Source: Streptomyces wedmorensis (GTDB taxonomy: Bacteria > Actinomycetota > Actinomycetes > Streptomycetales > Streptomycetaceae). Taken from it: 64,000 nucleotides of DNA. Location: positions 1 to 64,000 of the forward strand of contig NZ_JNWK01000006.1 of assembly GCF_000716445.1 (NCBI RefSeq), read 5' to 3'. Below, piece by piece: positions 34,033 to 44,543 of the stretch. How positions within the stretch are numbered: the stretch's first letter is position 1; every line of letters begins with the position of its first letter. The notes beneath the pieces were generated by a model. It saw only the letters and a list, made by a program, of their open reading frames with translations, was not told where the DNA came from and searched no databases. A program made the translations under genes and the position numbers.

Positions 34033-36312
34033 TCAGTCCTTGGGCGTGAACGTGGCGAACGCCGTCTCCCGCAGCGTCCGGCACTCCGCGCCGTTCCACT
34101 CGTCCGCCTTGCAGGTGATCATGATGGAGTAGCCGTGCTTGGCGTCCACCTTGAAGCCGCGGTTGAGCACGTGGACGCGCACGCCCTTCTGCGTGCGCTC
34201 GAACTCCCAGTCGGCGACGGTCGGGTAGCCCTTGTACGAGACCGTGCGGATGCCGATGTGCTTGTAGCCGTTGCTGGTGGCGGCGACCCCGGTCATGGCC
34301 GCGGCCCAGGCGGCGGCCGCGTCGTCCTTCGGGCTGTCGTTGAAGTCGACCTGGACGCGCGGGAAGCCGCCGTTCTCGCTGAAGATCCCGCCGGAGTCGT
34401 ATCCCGCTATCGCGCTGAGTTTGAAGGACGAGGGCATCGCCATGGAGAAGTGGAACCGGGCGTTGGTGACGACGGCGTAGCCGGCGGGCAGCCGCGTAGC
34501 GCCGCCGCCAGGCTTGGCGGACGGCGTGGTGCCGTTGCCGTTCGCCCCGTCCGTGGACGCCGTCGTGCCGTTCGCACCGGTGGAGTTGGTGTCACCCGGC
34601 TGCACACCGCCCTGCTGGCCGGGGCCGCCCGACGACTGGCCCTTGCCGCCGTCGGAGCCCTCGGATCCGCCGGAGGCGTCGCCGCCGGCCGAGGCGCCGG
34701 CGGACGCCGTGGTCCCGCCGTTCCCCTTGCCCTGGTCCTTCTCGTCGCCGCCCCCGCCGAGGGAGACGGCCAGGATCGTCCCGAGCATGGCGAGCACGGC
34801 CACCGCCGCGATGATCACCAGCGTGCGGCGCGGGACGACGTCGGTGAGCGGCGCGCGGGCCGCTGCCGGCTTCGCGCCGCCCTGGATCGGCTCGGCCTTC
34901 CCCGACGCCGACGCCGACGCGGCCGCGTTGCGTACGGACTTCAGGGCGCCCCGCACCCGGTCGGCCGCGGCCTCGGCCCCCTGGGTCCGGTCGGGCGCCG
35001 ACGCGACCGGCGGCGCCACCGGCGCCTGCTCGGGGCGGGGCGGCAGCGGTACGACCGTGGTGACCTCGGGCGAGGGCGCGGGCACCGGGTCGGGCGCGTC
35101 GAGCACGGCCCGCAGCAGGACCCGCGCGCGGGCGTCGTCGAGCCGCTGGGCCGGGTCCTTGGCGAGCAGGCCGTAGATGACCTGCTCCAGCTCGGGTCCC
35201 GCGTTCTTCGGCGGGTCGACCGGCTCGGTCATCACCGCCGTGAGGGTGGCGATGGCGGAACCCTTGTCGTAGGGCGGGCTGCCCTCGACCGCCGCGTAGA
35301 TGAGTCCGCCCAGCGACCACAGGTCGGCGGCGGGACCGGGCTTGTGGCCGCGGGCGCGCTCCGGGGAGATGTACGAAGGGGCACCGACGAGCATGCCGGT
35401 GGACGTGATCGAGGGGTCGCCCTCGACCTGGGCGATGCCGAAGTCGGTGAGGACGACGCGGCCGTCCTCGGCGATCAGCACGTTGGACGGCTTCACGTCG
35501 CGGTGCAGGATGCCCTCGCGGTGCGCCGAACGCAGCACGTCGAGGATCGCGAGGCCGACCTCCGCGGCACGCCGGGGCGTGAGCGTGCCGTCCTCGCGCA
35601 CGGCCTCCGCGAGGGACTTGCCCTCGATGAGCTCCATGACGATCCACGGGCGGTCGTCCTCGTCGACGACGTCGTACACGGTCACGGCGCCGTTGTTGCG
35701 GATCCGGGCGATGGCCTTCGCCTCGCGCAGGGTCCGGGTGATGAGGCGTCGCTTCTCGTCCTCGTCGATGCTGGTGGGGAAGCGGAGCTCCTTCACGGCG
35801 ACGGTGCGACCGAGGGTCTCGTCGACCGCGCGCCACACGGTGCCCATGCCGCCGCGCCCGAGGACCACGCCGAGCCGGTAGCGGCCCGCGAGGAGTCGCC
35901 CCTCGCCCGCCGGATCCTTGCGCAGCCTGTCGCTCCCGGACGTCCGCGCGGCACCGGCGGCGGCCCGGCCGCTCTCCCCGTCGCCGTCCCCGGCGCCGAA
36001 CCCGGCCCGTCCGGTCGACGGTTCGGTCCCCCGCAGCCGACCGGCCACGGCGGCGCCACCCGCGACACCGTCCCGGACGCCGTCGCCGACGACCTCGGCG
36101 TCGTCTCGGGCGTCCTCGACGGGCCGCCCGTCCTGCTCGGGACGTGCGTCCTCGGGTTCCGGCGCAGGCCCTCCGACCTGCGCTTCCCGCTCGTCCCGAC
36201 CCGGTTCACGCGCGGCCGGGACCGCTCCTCGGTCGCCGTCGGTCGCGGCCCCCGCGGCGGCGTCCCGCCTGGGGTCCTTCGCCGTGTCCCGCGACTGCTC
36301 CGCCTCCGACAT
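34033..36312 (-). CDS. Membrane Ser/Thr protein kinase 3
   Basis: A 759-residue Hanks-type kinase. A 130-residue disordered, acidic N-terminal tail precedes a full kinase domain (about 140-400): GRGGMGTVW, VAVKEL, HRDVKPSNVL, DFGIAQ, SPERARG, DLWSLGGLIY. After a Pro/Ala linker comes a single transmembrane helix (about 493-515, LVIIAAVAVLAMLGTILAVSL). A Ser/Gly/Thr-rich external stalk and a C-terminal domain (RFHFSMAMPSSFKLS ...) similar to those of the two neighbouring kinases complete it. The ATG at 36312 has GAGGGG upstream; the frame extends far upstream without a start of its own. It is the first of three kinases on this strand. Confidence 0.9.
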   Translation of the reverse strand: MSEAEQSRDTAKDPRRDAAAGAATDGDRGAVPAAREPGRDEREAQVGGPAPEPEDARPEQDGRPVEDARDDAEVVGDGVRDGVAGGAAVAGRLRGTEPSTGRAGFGAGDGDGESGRAAAGAARTSGSDRLRKDPAGEGRLLAGRYRLGVVLGRGGMGTVWRAVDETLGRTVAVKELRFPTSIDEDEKRRLITRTLREAKAIARIRNNGAVTVYDVVDEDDRPWIVMELIEGKSLAEAVREDGTLTPRRAAEVGLAILDVLRSAHREGILHRDVKPSNVLIAEDGRVVLTDFGIAQVEGDPSITSTGMLVGAPSYISPERARGHKPGPAADLWSLGGLIYAAVEGSPPYDKGSAIATLTAVMTEPVDPPKNAGPELEQVIYGLLAKDPAQRLDDARARVLLRAVLDAPDPVPAPSPEVTTVVPLPPRPEQAPVAPPVASAPDRTQGAEAAADRVRGALKSVRNAAASASASGKAEPIQGGAKPAAARAPLTDVVPRRTLVIIAAVAVLAMLGTILAVSLGGGGDEKDQGKGNGGTTASAGASAGGDASGGSEGSDGGKGQSSGGPGQQGGVQPGDTNSTGANGTTASTDGANGNGTTPSAKPGGGATRLPAGYAVVTNARFHFSMAMPSSFKLSAIAGYDSGGIFSENGGFPRVQVDFNDSPKDDAAAAWAAAMTGVAATSNGYKHIGIRTVSYKGYPTVADWEFERTQKGVRVHVLNRGFKVDAKHGYSIMITCKADEWNGAECRTLRETAFATFTPKD

Positions 36313-36566
36313 GCGTCCCCTCTGCGATCCCTGATCTTCGCCGCGTCTGCCGCTTCCCGCGCGATGCGGTAACCCGCCCTGGAAGAGAGCCCATTGTCCC
36401 TCACCTCGGGACGGGGGGCGCCCCCGGGTCCGTACTCCGGGATGACGACGCGTTCCACGCCCCCGAGGTTCCCACCGGAGTCGGGACGACCCGGACGTAC
36501 TGTCATATCGACTCCCGCCGACACCGCGTGGCCGCCGGATCCGCGCCGGTGGCCGCCGCACGGGCG

Positions 36567-38273
36567 TCAGATCGGCACGATGTCGGGCGCGCCCAGCCGC
36601 GCCGCGTCGGCCGTCTGGTCGTCGGGCTGGCGCTGCGACTCGCGCTCCGCCTCCACCCTCTTCTCGTAGTGCTCCACCTCCTTCTCGATCTGGGTGGCGT
36701 CCCAGCCCAGGACCGGCGCCATCAGTTCCGCGCACTCGCGGGCGCTGAGCGTGCCGCGGTCGAAGGTCTCGATGGAGATCCTGGTCCGCCGGGTGAGGAC
36801 GTCGTCGAGGTGGCGGGCCCCTTCGTGCGAGGCGGCGTAGACGATCTCGGCGCGCAGGTAGTCGTCGGCCGCGGCGAGCGGCTCGCCGAGGCCGGGGTCC
36901 TCGGCGACGAGGTCGAGGATCTCCTGCGTCAGGGAGCCGTAGCGGTTGAGGAGATGCTCGATCCGGACGACGTGCAGTCCGGTGCGGGCGGCGATCCTGG
37001 CGCGCGCGTTCCACAGGGCCCGGTAGCCCTCGGCGCCGAGGAGCGGGGTGTCCTCGGTGACGCAGGGCGCGACGCGCTGGTCGAGGCCGTGCACGGCCTC
37101 GTCGACCGCGTCCTTCGCCATGACCCGGTACGTCGTGTACTTGCCGCCGGCCACCACGACGAGGCCGGGGACCGGGTGGGCGACGGTGTGCTCGCGGGAG
37201 AGCTTGCTGGTGGCGTCCGACTCGCCGGCGAGGAGCGGGCGCAGTCCGGCGTAGACGCCCTGGACGTCGTCCCGGGTGAGCGGTGTGGCGAGCACCGTGT
37301 TCACGTGCTCGAGGAGGTAGTCGATGTCGGCGCTGGACGCGGCGGGGTGCGCCTTGTCGAGGTCCCAGTCGGTGTCGGTGGTGCCGACGATCCAGTGCCG
37401 TCCCCAGGGGATCACGAACAGCACGGACTTCTCGGTGCGCAGGATGAGTCCGGTGGTCGAGTGGATGCGGTCCTTGGGCACGACCAGGTGGATGCCCTTG
37501 GAGGCGCGGACGTGGAACTGGCCGCGCTCGCCGATGAGGGCCTGGGTGTCGTCCGTCCAGACCCCGGTGGCGTTGACGATCTGCTTCGCCCGGATCTCGT
37601 ACGAGGCTCCGGCTTCGACGTCCTGGACGCGCGCGCCGACGACCCGCTCGCCCTCCCGCAGGAAGCCGACGACGCGGGCCCTGCTGGCGGCCCTGGCGCC
37701 GTAGGAGGCGGCGGTGCGCACGAGGGTGGTGACGAAGCGGGCGTCGTCCATCCGGGCGTCGTAGTACTGCAGGGCGCCGACGAGGGCGTCCTTGCGCAGG
37801 CAGGGCGCGACCCGCAGGGCGTTCCGGCGGGAGAGGTGCCGGTGGACGGGGAGGCCCCGGCCGTGGCCGGAGGAGAGGGACATCGCGTCGTACAGCGCGA
37901 CTCCCGAGCCGGCGTAGAACCGCTCCCAGCCCTTGCGCTGGAGCGGGTAGAGGAAGGGGACGGGCTTCACCAGGTGGGGTGCGAGCCGCTCCAGGAGGAG
38001 TCCGCGCTCCTTGAGCGCCTCCCTGACCAGCGCGAAGTCCAGCATCTCCAGGTACCGCAGGCCGCCGTGGATGAGTTTGCTGGACCGGCTCGAGGTGCCG
38101 GAGGCCCAGTCGCGCGCCTCGACGATGCCGGTGGAGAGCCCTCTCGTGACGGCGTCGAGCGCGATTCCCGCCCCGACGACTCCGGCGCCGACCACCAGTA
38201 CGTCCAGCTCGCGCTCGGCCATGTCCGCGAGCGCCTCGACGCGCTCGGCGGGTCCCAGTGTCGCTGTCCTCAC
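36567..38273 (-). CDS. glpD: Glycerol-3-phosphate dehydrogenase (FAD, aerobic)
   Basis: A 568-residue membrane-associated flavoenzyme that oxidises glycerol-3-phosphate to dihydroxyacetone phosphate and passes electrons to the quinone pool. The FAD fold begins VLVVGAGVVGAGIALDAVTRG; SSKLIHGGLRYLE and the second FAD segment RPLLAGES...SKLSREHTV are characteristic. The C-terminal domain is the DAO_C type. GTG 38273 has GGGAGG 8 nt upstream. It is divergent from the nucleotide-sugar dehydrogenase. No glycerol kinase or facilitator is nearby. Confidence 0.92.
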   Translation of the reverse strand: MRTATLGPAERVEALADMAERELDVLVVGAGVVGAGIALDAVTRGLSTGIVEARDWASGTSSRSSKLIHGGLRYLEMLDFALVREALKERGLLLERLAPHLVKPVPFLYPLQRKGWERFYAGSGVALYDAMSLSSGHGRGLPVHRHLSRRNALRVAPCLRKDALVGALQYYDARMDDARFVTTLVRTAASYGARAASRARVVGFLREGERVVGARVQDVEAGASYEIRAKQIVNATGVWTDDTQALIGERGQFHVRASKGIHLVVPKDRIHSTTGLILRTEKSVLFVIPWGRHWIVGTTDTDWDLDKAHPAASSADIDYLLEHVNTVLATPLTRDDVQGVYAGLRPLLAGESDATSKLSREHTVAHPVPGLVVVAGGKYTTYRVMAKDAVDEAVHGLDQRVAPCVTEDTPLLGAEGYRALWNARARIAARTGLHVVRIEHLLNRYGSLTQEILDLVAEDPGLGEPLAAADDYLRAEIVYAASHEGARHLDDVLTRRTRISIETFDRGTLSARECAELMAPVLGWDATQIEKEVEHYEKRVEAERESQRQPDDQTADAARLGAPDIVPI

Positions 38274-38423
38274 GGCTGCTGCCTCCCGTCGTCCCCCGTC
38301 TGTTCCGCACGAGCCCGTTCCGCACGAGCGGTGCGCACCGCACGAGCCGGGCCCGTGTGGCCCGGCTCACAGAGTTGATTCTGTCCCGGTCCGGTGACTT
38401 CAGCCACCGCCTCGCCGCCGACC

Positions 38424-38432
38424 TGTGGATAA
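38424..38432 (-). promoter_or_regulatory. DnaA-box-like 9-mer in the glpD divergent promoter region
   Basis: TGTGGATAA (reverse complement TTATCCACA) is a perfect DnaA-box 9-mer. A weaker CTGTCCACG lies about 85 nt downstream (38509-38517). A lone box can occur by chance. Confidence 0.3.
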
Positions 38433-38570
38433 CACTCGGCGACCTTGAAGCAGACAATGCCGCACATCGGTCATATTTACGCCTAGTGTGACATTGCGCT
38501 CGACCCGTTCTGTCCACGGGGCTTGCGCCTCGCTTCCCCTCCGGCTACTGGGAAGGACGGTCCACCCCCC

Positions 38571-39812
38571 ATGCCCGCTGATCTCGCCGTCATCGGCCTC
38601 GGCCACCACGGGCTCCCCCTCGCCCAGGCCGCCACCGCCGCAGGCATCGACACCATCGGCTACGACACCGACCCCCGCCCCGTCGCCGAACTCGCCGCCG
38701 GCCGCTCCCCGGTCGACGGCTCCCTCACCGCCCCCGAGATCCGCCGCATGCTCGCGGGGAGCTTCCGGCCGACCACCCACCCCGCCGAACTCGGCCGGGT
38801 CCGCACCGCCGTACTCTGCGCCCCCACACCCCTCGGCCCCGACCGCACGCTCGACCTCACCGCCGTCACCGAGGCGGCCCACGTGCTCGCGGCCCGGCTG
38901 CGACCGCACACCACCGTCCTCCTGGAGTCCCCCGTCCCGCCGGGCACCACCGAGGGCCTCCTGCGCGACGTCCTCGAGACCGGCTCGGGCCTCCGGGCCG
39001 GCCGCGACTTCCACCTCGCGTACTCGCCCGGCCGCCTCGACCCCGGCAGCCGCACCCACGGCTTCGCCGGCACCCCGAAGGTCATCGGCGGCCTCACCCC
39101 GGCCTGCACCGAGGCCGCGGCCGCGTTCTACGGCCGGCTCACCGACAAGGTGGTACGCGCGCGTGGCCCCCGCGAGGCGGAGACGGTCAAACTCCTGGAG
39201 ACCAACTTCCGGCACGTCAACATCGCCCTCGTCAACGAGATGGCGGTCCTCTGCAACGAACTCGGCGTCGACCTCTGGGACGTCATCCGCTGCGCCGAGA
39301 CCAAGCCGTTCGGCTTCCAGGCCTTCCGCCCGGGCCCCGGCGTCGGCGGCCACGGCGCACCCGTCGACACCGTCGGCGCGCACCGCCCGCTGCGCCTCGT
39401 CGAACTCGCCGGCCAGGTCAACGAGCGCATGCCGCGGTACGTCGTCCAGCGCGCCGCCACCCTTCTCAACGAGCACGGCAAGTCGGCCCGCGGCGCCCGG
39501 GTCCTCCTCCTCGGCATCACGTACAAGCCCGACCTCCCCGACCGGCAGGGCTCCCCCGCCGACGAGATCGCCCGCCGCCTCATGGACCTGGGCGCGGCCG
39601 TCAGTTACCACGACCCCCACGTCCCCGACTGGCGCGTCCGCGAACTACCCGTCCCCCGCGCCGACTCCCTCTACGAAGCCGCCGCCCACGCGGATCTGAC
39701 GATCCTCCTCCAGCACCACCGCACCTACGACCTCCACGGCCTCTCGGTGAAGGCCCAACTCCTCCTGGACACCCGGGGCGCCACGCCCGCGGGCGCCGCC
39801 CACCGCCTCTGA
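38571..39812 (+). CDS. Nucleotide-sugar dehydrogenase-like protein lacking the catalytic Cys
   Basis: A 413-residue protein of the UDP-glucose/UDP-ManNAc dehydrogenase family. Domains in order: NAD-binding Rossmann fold (VIGLGHHGLPLA), central dimerisation domain (ETNFRHVNIALVNEMAVLC), and C-terminal UDP-binding domain (ARVLLLGITYKPDLPD). The active-site loop normally reads GGHCIPVDP with a nucleophilic Cys. Here it is GGHGAPVDT: His261 is kept and Gly262 replaces Cys. The two-step oxidation to a uronic acid should therefore fail, unless another residue substitutes. TAGTGT at 38484-38489 is a possible -10. ATG 38571 was chosen because it starts at the Rossmann fold. Confidence 0.82.
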   Translation: MPADLAVIGLGHHGLPLAQAATAAGIDTIGYDTDPRPVAELAAGRSPVDGSLTAPEIRRMLAGSFRPTTHPAELGRVRTAVLCAPTPLGPDRTLDLTAVTEAAHVLAARLRPHTTVLLESPVPPGTTEGLLRDVLETGSGLRAGRDFHLAYSPGRLDPGSRTHGFAGTPKVIGGLTPACTEAAAAFYGRLTDKVVRARGPREAETVKLLETNFRHVNIALVNEMAVLCNELGVDLWDVIRCAETKPFGFQAFRPGPGVGGHGAPVDTVGAHRPLRLVELAGQVNERMPRYVVQRAATLLNEHGKSARGARVLLLGITYKPDLPDRQGSPADEIARRLMDLGAAVSYHDPHVPDWRVRELPVPRADSLYEAAAHADLTILLQHHRTYDLHGLSVKAQLLLDTRGATPAGAAHRL

Positions 39813-39916
39813 GGACACCCCCACCGGAATTCCCTGTGCCGGCGTCATATGCGGCTGCTAGCCTCCGGGACCACCGCGCGCCCTTCTCCGTGCGCGCATC
39901 GTCCCGGGGGCCCTTC

Positions 39917-40183
39917 GTGTTCTTCGTCATCCTCCTGCTCCTCGCGTTCTTCCTGACGGCAGGAGTCCGCGGCCTCTGGGTCGCGCTCAACGTGAAGGAA
40001 TCCGCCGTCCGGCTGGAGCGGTGGCACCCGCGCAACCTCGACCTGCGCGCACAGGCCGCCGGACATCCGGGCCCGCACGACCGGCTCCTCACCGCCACCG
40101 GATTCCGCGTGGCCGGTGGGGTACTGACCCTGCTCGGCTTCGGGCTGATCCTCGCGCCGCTGATCGCCGCGCTCCTCGGCTGA
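39917..40183 (+). CDS. Small membrane protein (unknown)
   Basis: An 88-residue protein with a strongly hydrophobic N-terminus (MFFVILLLLAFFLTAGVRGL) and a second span near the C-terminus (GVLTLLGFGLILAPLIAALL). Between them is an Arg/His-rich loop (ERWHPRNLDLR). It could be membrane-anchored by both ends. GTG 39917 is preferred because the hydrophobic helix starts there; GTG 39890 is an in-frame alternative. It precedes the 174-residue membrane protein by 49 nt on the same strand. No homology is recognised. Confidence 0.62.
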   Translation: MFFVILLLLAFFLTAGVRGLWVALNVKESAVRLERWHPRNLDLRAQAAGHPGPHDRLLTATGFRVAGGVLTLLGFGLILAPLIAALLG

Positions 40184-40232
40184 CGCCGCTCACGACCGAC
40201 CGCACTTCACCGTTCCCTGGGGGGATCACCAC

Positions 40233-40757
40233 ATGTCCCAGCCTGTTCCGCCGCCCGGCAACCCGTTCGCCGACGGCGCCGCCCCGCAGTCCTACCCGAT
40301 GGCCCCGCCGCCCGCACCGGCCCGCGACAACCTGGCGCTCGGGCTGCTGGCCGGCCTGGGTGCCGCCGTCGTCGGCGCCCTCGTACTCGGCGGCATCATG
40401 CGCGCCATGGCCAAGGAGGACGGGAGCTACACGCAGCTCGGCATCCTCGCGCTCGGCGTCGGCGCGCTGGTCGGCTTCGCCCTCGCCAAGGTGGGCGGCT
40501 CCAACCCGGTCCTGCCGTTCGCGGGCGTGCCGATCGCCCTGTTCGGCGTCTTCGCGGGCCAGCTCTTCGGCTACGCCCTGATGGCCAGCTGGTGGGCCGA
40601 GCTGGACGGCAAGGCCCTGCCGGTGTCGGAGATCTTCACCGCGCACTTCTCCGACCTCTTCACGGCGTGGAAGGAAGAGCTGGGAGCCATGGATCTCCTG
40701 TTCTTCGGCATCGCCGGCTACGAGGGCTACGTCCTCACCAAGAAGCTCTCCGCCTGA
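40233..40757 (+). CDS. Membrane protein with four hydrophobic segments (unknown)
   Basis: A 174-residue protein with a Pro-rich, disordered N-terminus (about 1-30) and hydrophobic helices at about 34-56 (LALGLLAGLGAAVVGALVLGG), 70-88, 93-115 and 150-170. The loop after helix 3 is acidic (WWAELDGKALPVSEIF). No catalytic motif is visible. The ATG at 40233 follows GGGGGGATC. It ends before a long perfect hairpin shared with guaB3. Confidence 0.72.
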   Translation: MSQPVPPPGNPFADGAAPQSYPMAPPPAPARDNLALGLLAGLGAAVVGALVLGGIMRAMAKEDGSYTQLGILALGVGALVGFALAKVGGSNPVLPFAGVPIALFGVFAGQLFGYALMASWWAELDGKALPVSEIFTAHFSDLFTAWKEELGAMDLLFFGIAGYEGYVLTKKLSA

Positions 40758-40762
40758 CCCCG

Positions 40763-40816
40763 CTCGTACGCGAAGGGGCCCCGCACCGTCCGGTGCGGGG
40801 CCCCTTCGCGTACGAG
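40763..40816. terminator. Bidirectional terminator between membrane protein and guaB3
   Basis: A 26-bp perfect inverted repeat (40763-40788 with 40791-40816) closes on a 2-base centre, 6 nt after one stop codon and 8 nt before the other. Confidence 0.9.
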
Positions 40817-40823
40817 ACGGGCG

Positions 40824-41948
40824 TCAGCGCTTGTGCTGGGCGTCGGCGACGGTGACCTCGACGCGCTGGAACTCCTTGAGCTCGCTGTAGCCGGTGGTGG
40901 CCATGGCGCGGCGCAGGGCGCCGAAGAAGTTCATGGAGCCGTCCGGGGTGTGCGACGGGCCCGCGAGGATCTCCTCGGTGGTGCCGACGATGCCCAGGTC
41001 GACGAGCTTGCCGCGCGGCACGTCCTCGTGGACGGCCTCCATGCCCCAGTGGTGGCCCTTGCCGGGCGCGTCCGTGGCGCGGGCCAGCGGGGAGCCGATC
41101 ATGACCGAGTCGGCGCCGCAGGCGATGGCCTTGGGGAGGTCGCCGGACCAGCCGACGCCGCCGTCGGCGATGACGTGCACGTACCGGCCGCCGGACTCGT
41201 CCATGTAGTCGCGGCGGGCCGCGGCCACGTCGGCGACCGCGGTCGCCATCGGGACCTGGATGCCCAGCACGTTGCGGGTGGTGTGCGCGGCGCCGCCGCC
41301 GAAGCCGACGAGGACACCCGCGGCGCCGGTGCGCATCAGGTGCAGGGCCGCGGTGTACGTGGCGCAGCCGCCGACGATGACCGGGACGTCGAGCTCGTAG
41401 ATGAACTGCTTCAGGTTCAGCGGCTCGGAGGCGCCGGAGACGTGCTCGGCGGAGACCGTGGTGCCGCGGATGACGAAGATGTCCACGCCGGCGTCGACGA
41501 CGGCCTTGGAGAACTGCGCGGTGCGCTGCGGGGAGAGCGCGGCGGCGGTGACGACACCGGAGTCGCGCACCTCCTTGATGCGCTGCCCGATCAGCTCTTC
41601 CTTGATCGGGGCGGCGTAGATCTCCTGCAGGCGGCGGGTCGCGGTCGCCTCGTCCAGCTCGGCGATCTCGTCGAGGAGCGGCTGCGGGTCCTCGTACCGG
41701 GTCCAGAGACCCTCCAGGTTCAGGACACCGAGGCCGCCCAGCTCGCCGATCCGGATGGCGGTCTGCGGCGACACGACCGAGTCCATCGGGGCGGCCAGGA
41801 ACGGCAGCTCGAAGCGGTAGGCGTCGATCTGCCAGGCGATCGAGACCTCCTTCGGGTCCCGGGTGCGCCGGCTCGGGACGACGGCGATGTCGTCGAACGC
41901 GTACGCCCTGCGGCCGCGCTTGCCGCGCCCGATCTCGATCTCAGTCAC
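40824..41948 (-). CDS. guaB3: GuaB3 family IMP-dehydrogenase-related protein
   Basis: A 374-residue TIM-barrel protein of the IMP dehydrogenase/GMP reductase family without CBS domains. The phosphate-binding loop (GGGAAHTTRNVLG) aligns with the IMPDH active-site loop GPGSICTTR, but the nucleophilic Cys is missing. The flap region differs as well. Actinobacterial GuaB3 proteins are not essential and lack a proven IMPDH activity in mycobacteria; a cyanobacterial relative has been reported as a GMP reductase. It lies 106 nt downstream of guaB on the same strand, with a hairpin between, suggesting differential expression. Confidence 0.9.
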   Translation of the reverse strand: MTEIEIGRGKRGRRAYAFDDIAVVPSRRTRDPKEVSIAWQIDAYRFELPFLAAPMDSVVSPQTAIRIGELGGLGVLNLEGLWTRYEDPQPLLDEIAELDEATATRRLQEIYAAPIKEELIGQRIKEVRDSGVVTAAALSPQRTAQFSKAVVDAGVDIFVIRGTTVSAEHVSGASEPLNLKQFIYELDVPVIVGGCATYTAALHLMRTGAAGVLVGFGGGAAHTTRNVLGIQVPMATAVADVAAARRDYMDESGGRYVHVIADGGVGWSGDLPKAIACGADSVMIGSPLARATDAPGKGHHWGMEAVHEDVPRGKLVDLGIVGTTEEILAGPSHTPDGSMNFFGALRRAMATTGYSELKEFQRVEVTVADAQHKR

Positions 41949-42005
41949 GATGTGTGGCCTTTCCCTCTACGTCTGCGCCTACCAGTATCCCCGACACAAG
42001 CGTGA

Positions 42006-42038
42006 GGGGCGGCTCCGGCCACATGCCGGAACCGCCCC
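42006..42038 (-). terminator. Stem-loop between guaB and guaB3
   Basis: GGGGCGGCTCCGGC (42006-42019) pairs with GCCGGAACCGCCCC (42025-42038) with one mismatch, 16 nt after the guaB stop. It may end or reduce read-through into guaB3. Confidence 0.65.
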
Positions 42039-42054
42039 CACGCGTCGCGCTGTG

Positions 42055-43599
<1,545 letters not shown>

Positions 43600-43697
43600 C
43601 TAACGGGCTAAACCCGTGTCTCATTCCACGATCAAGATCGGTGGACAGCTTTGGACGTTCGCACGTATACGAAAGGGACGAGGAGCCCCGGCAACAC

Positions 43698-44390
43698 TTA
43701 CTGCTCGGCCAGCGCGCGGAGCCTGCTGAGCGCGCGGTGCTGGGCGACCCGGACGGCCCCCGGGGACATCCCGAGCATCTGGCCGGTCTCCTCGGCGGTC
43801 AGCCCGACGGCGACCCGGAGCACCAGCAGCTCGCGCTGGTTCTCCGGAAGGTTGGCGAGCAGCTTCTTGGCCCACTCGGCGTCGTCGCTGAGCAGGGCGC
43901 GCTCCTCGGGACCGAGGGAGTCGTCGGGCCGCTCGGGCATCTCGTCGGAGGGCACGGCCGTGGACCCCGGGTGCCGCATGGCGGCCCGCTGGAGGTCGGC
44001 GACCTTGTGTCCGGCGATGGCGAAGACGAAGGCCTCGAAGGGCCTGCCCGTGTCCTTGTAGCGCGGCAGCGCCATCAGGACGGCGACGCAGACCTCCTGG
44101 GCCAGGTCCTCGACGAAGTGCCGGGCGTCGCCCGGCAGCCGGTTGAGGCGGGTGCGGCAGTACCGCAGGGCGAGCGGGTGCACCCGGGCGAGCAGGTCGT
44201 GCGTCGCCTGGGCGTCGCCGTCGACCGCGCGACCGACGAGCGCGCCGATCTCCCCCTGCCCGGCAGGCATGGGGGACCTCACGGTCTCGTCGTCGCGCAT
44301 CGCTCCATGGTGCCCCGACGCTTCTCCGTTCGCGGCACCGCGTCCGTAGTTGTGCACCGAAGCGTTATGAGCAGGTGCGCCGGAACTCAT
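43698..44390 (-). CDS. shbA: ECF-like sigma factor (ShbA type)
   Basis: A 230-residue sigma-70 family factor. Region 2 (about 50-130) includes [25 protein letters not shown] and [15 protein letters not shown]. Region 4 (about 175-228) reads [26 protein letters not shown] ... [13 protein letters not shown]. Sequence and position beside bldM fit ShbA, which in S. griseus transcribes the principal sigma gene hrdB. ATG 44390 (GGGAGGG upstream) was chosen; GTG 44441 and ATG 44294 are alternatives. The symbol rests on synteny and domain pattern. Confidence 0.82.
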   Translation of the reverse strand: MSSGAPAHNASVHNYGRGAANGEASGHHGAMRDDETVRSPMPAGQGEIGALVGRAVDGDAQATHDLLARVHPLALRYCRTRLNRLPGDARHFVEDLAQEVCVAVLMALPRYKDTGRPFEAFVFAIAGHKVADLQRAAMRHPGSTAVPSDEMPERPDDSLGPEERALLSDDAEWAKKLLANLPENQRELLVLRVAVGLTAEETGQMLGMSPGAVRVAQHRALSRLRALAEQ

Positions 44391-44543
44391 CTCCCGCGCC
44401 CTCCCCTCCCGCTCGATCGACTCGTCCCCGAGGAACTCCACATCTCAAGGATGCGTCATCCGGCGGGGAAGTGACACAAGCCGGCCCCGTCCGCCCCGCG
44501 ACGGACGCGGACTCGGACGGGGGCATGGCGGGTGACCTGCGAT

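Noticed and set aside
29089..36372. A 2427-codon plus-strand open frame
   Set aside because: It is antisense to the three kinase genes and made of Gly/Arg/Val-rich shadow sequence typical of the opposite frame in GC-rich DNA.
35793..36524. A 243-codon frame upstream of kinase 3
   Set aside because: It overlaps the kinase N-terminus in another frame and has no domain or Shine-Dalgarno.
34033..38517. A single 1494-codon minus-strand frame joining glpD antisense sequence to kinase 3
   Set aside because: The kinase starts at ATG 36312 with a Shine-Dalgarno; the upstream part is a shadow of glpD in another frame.
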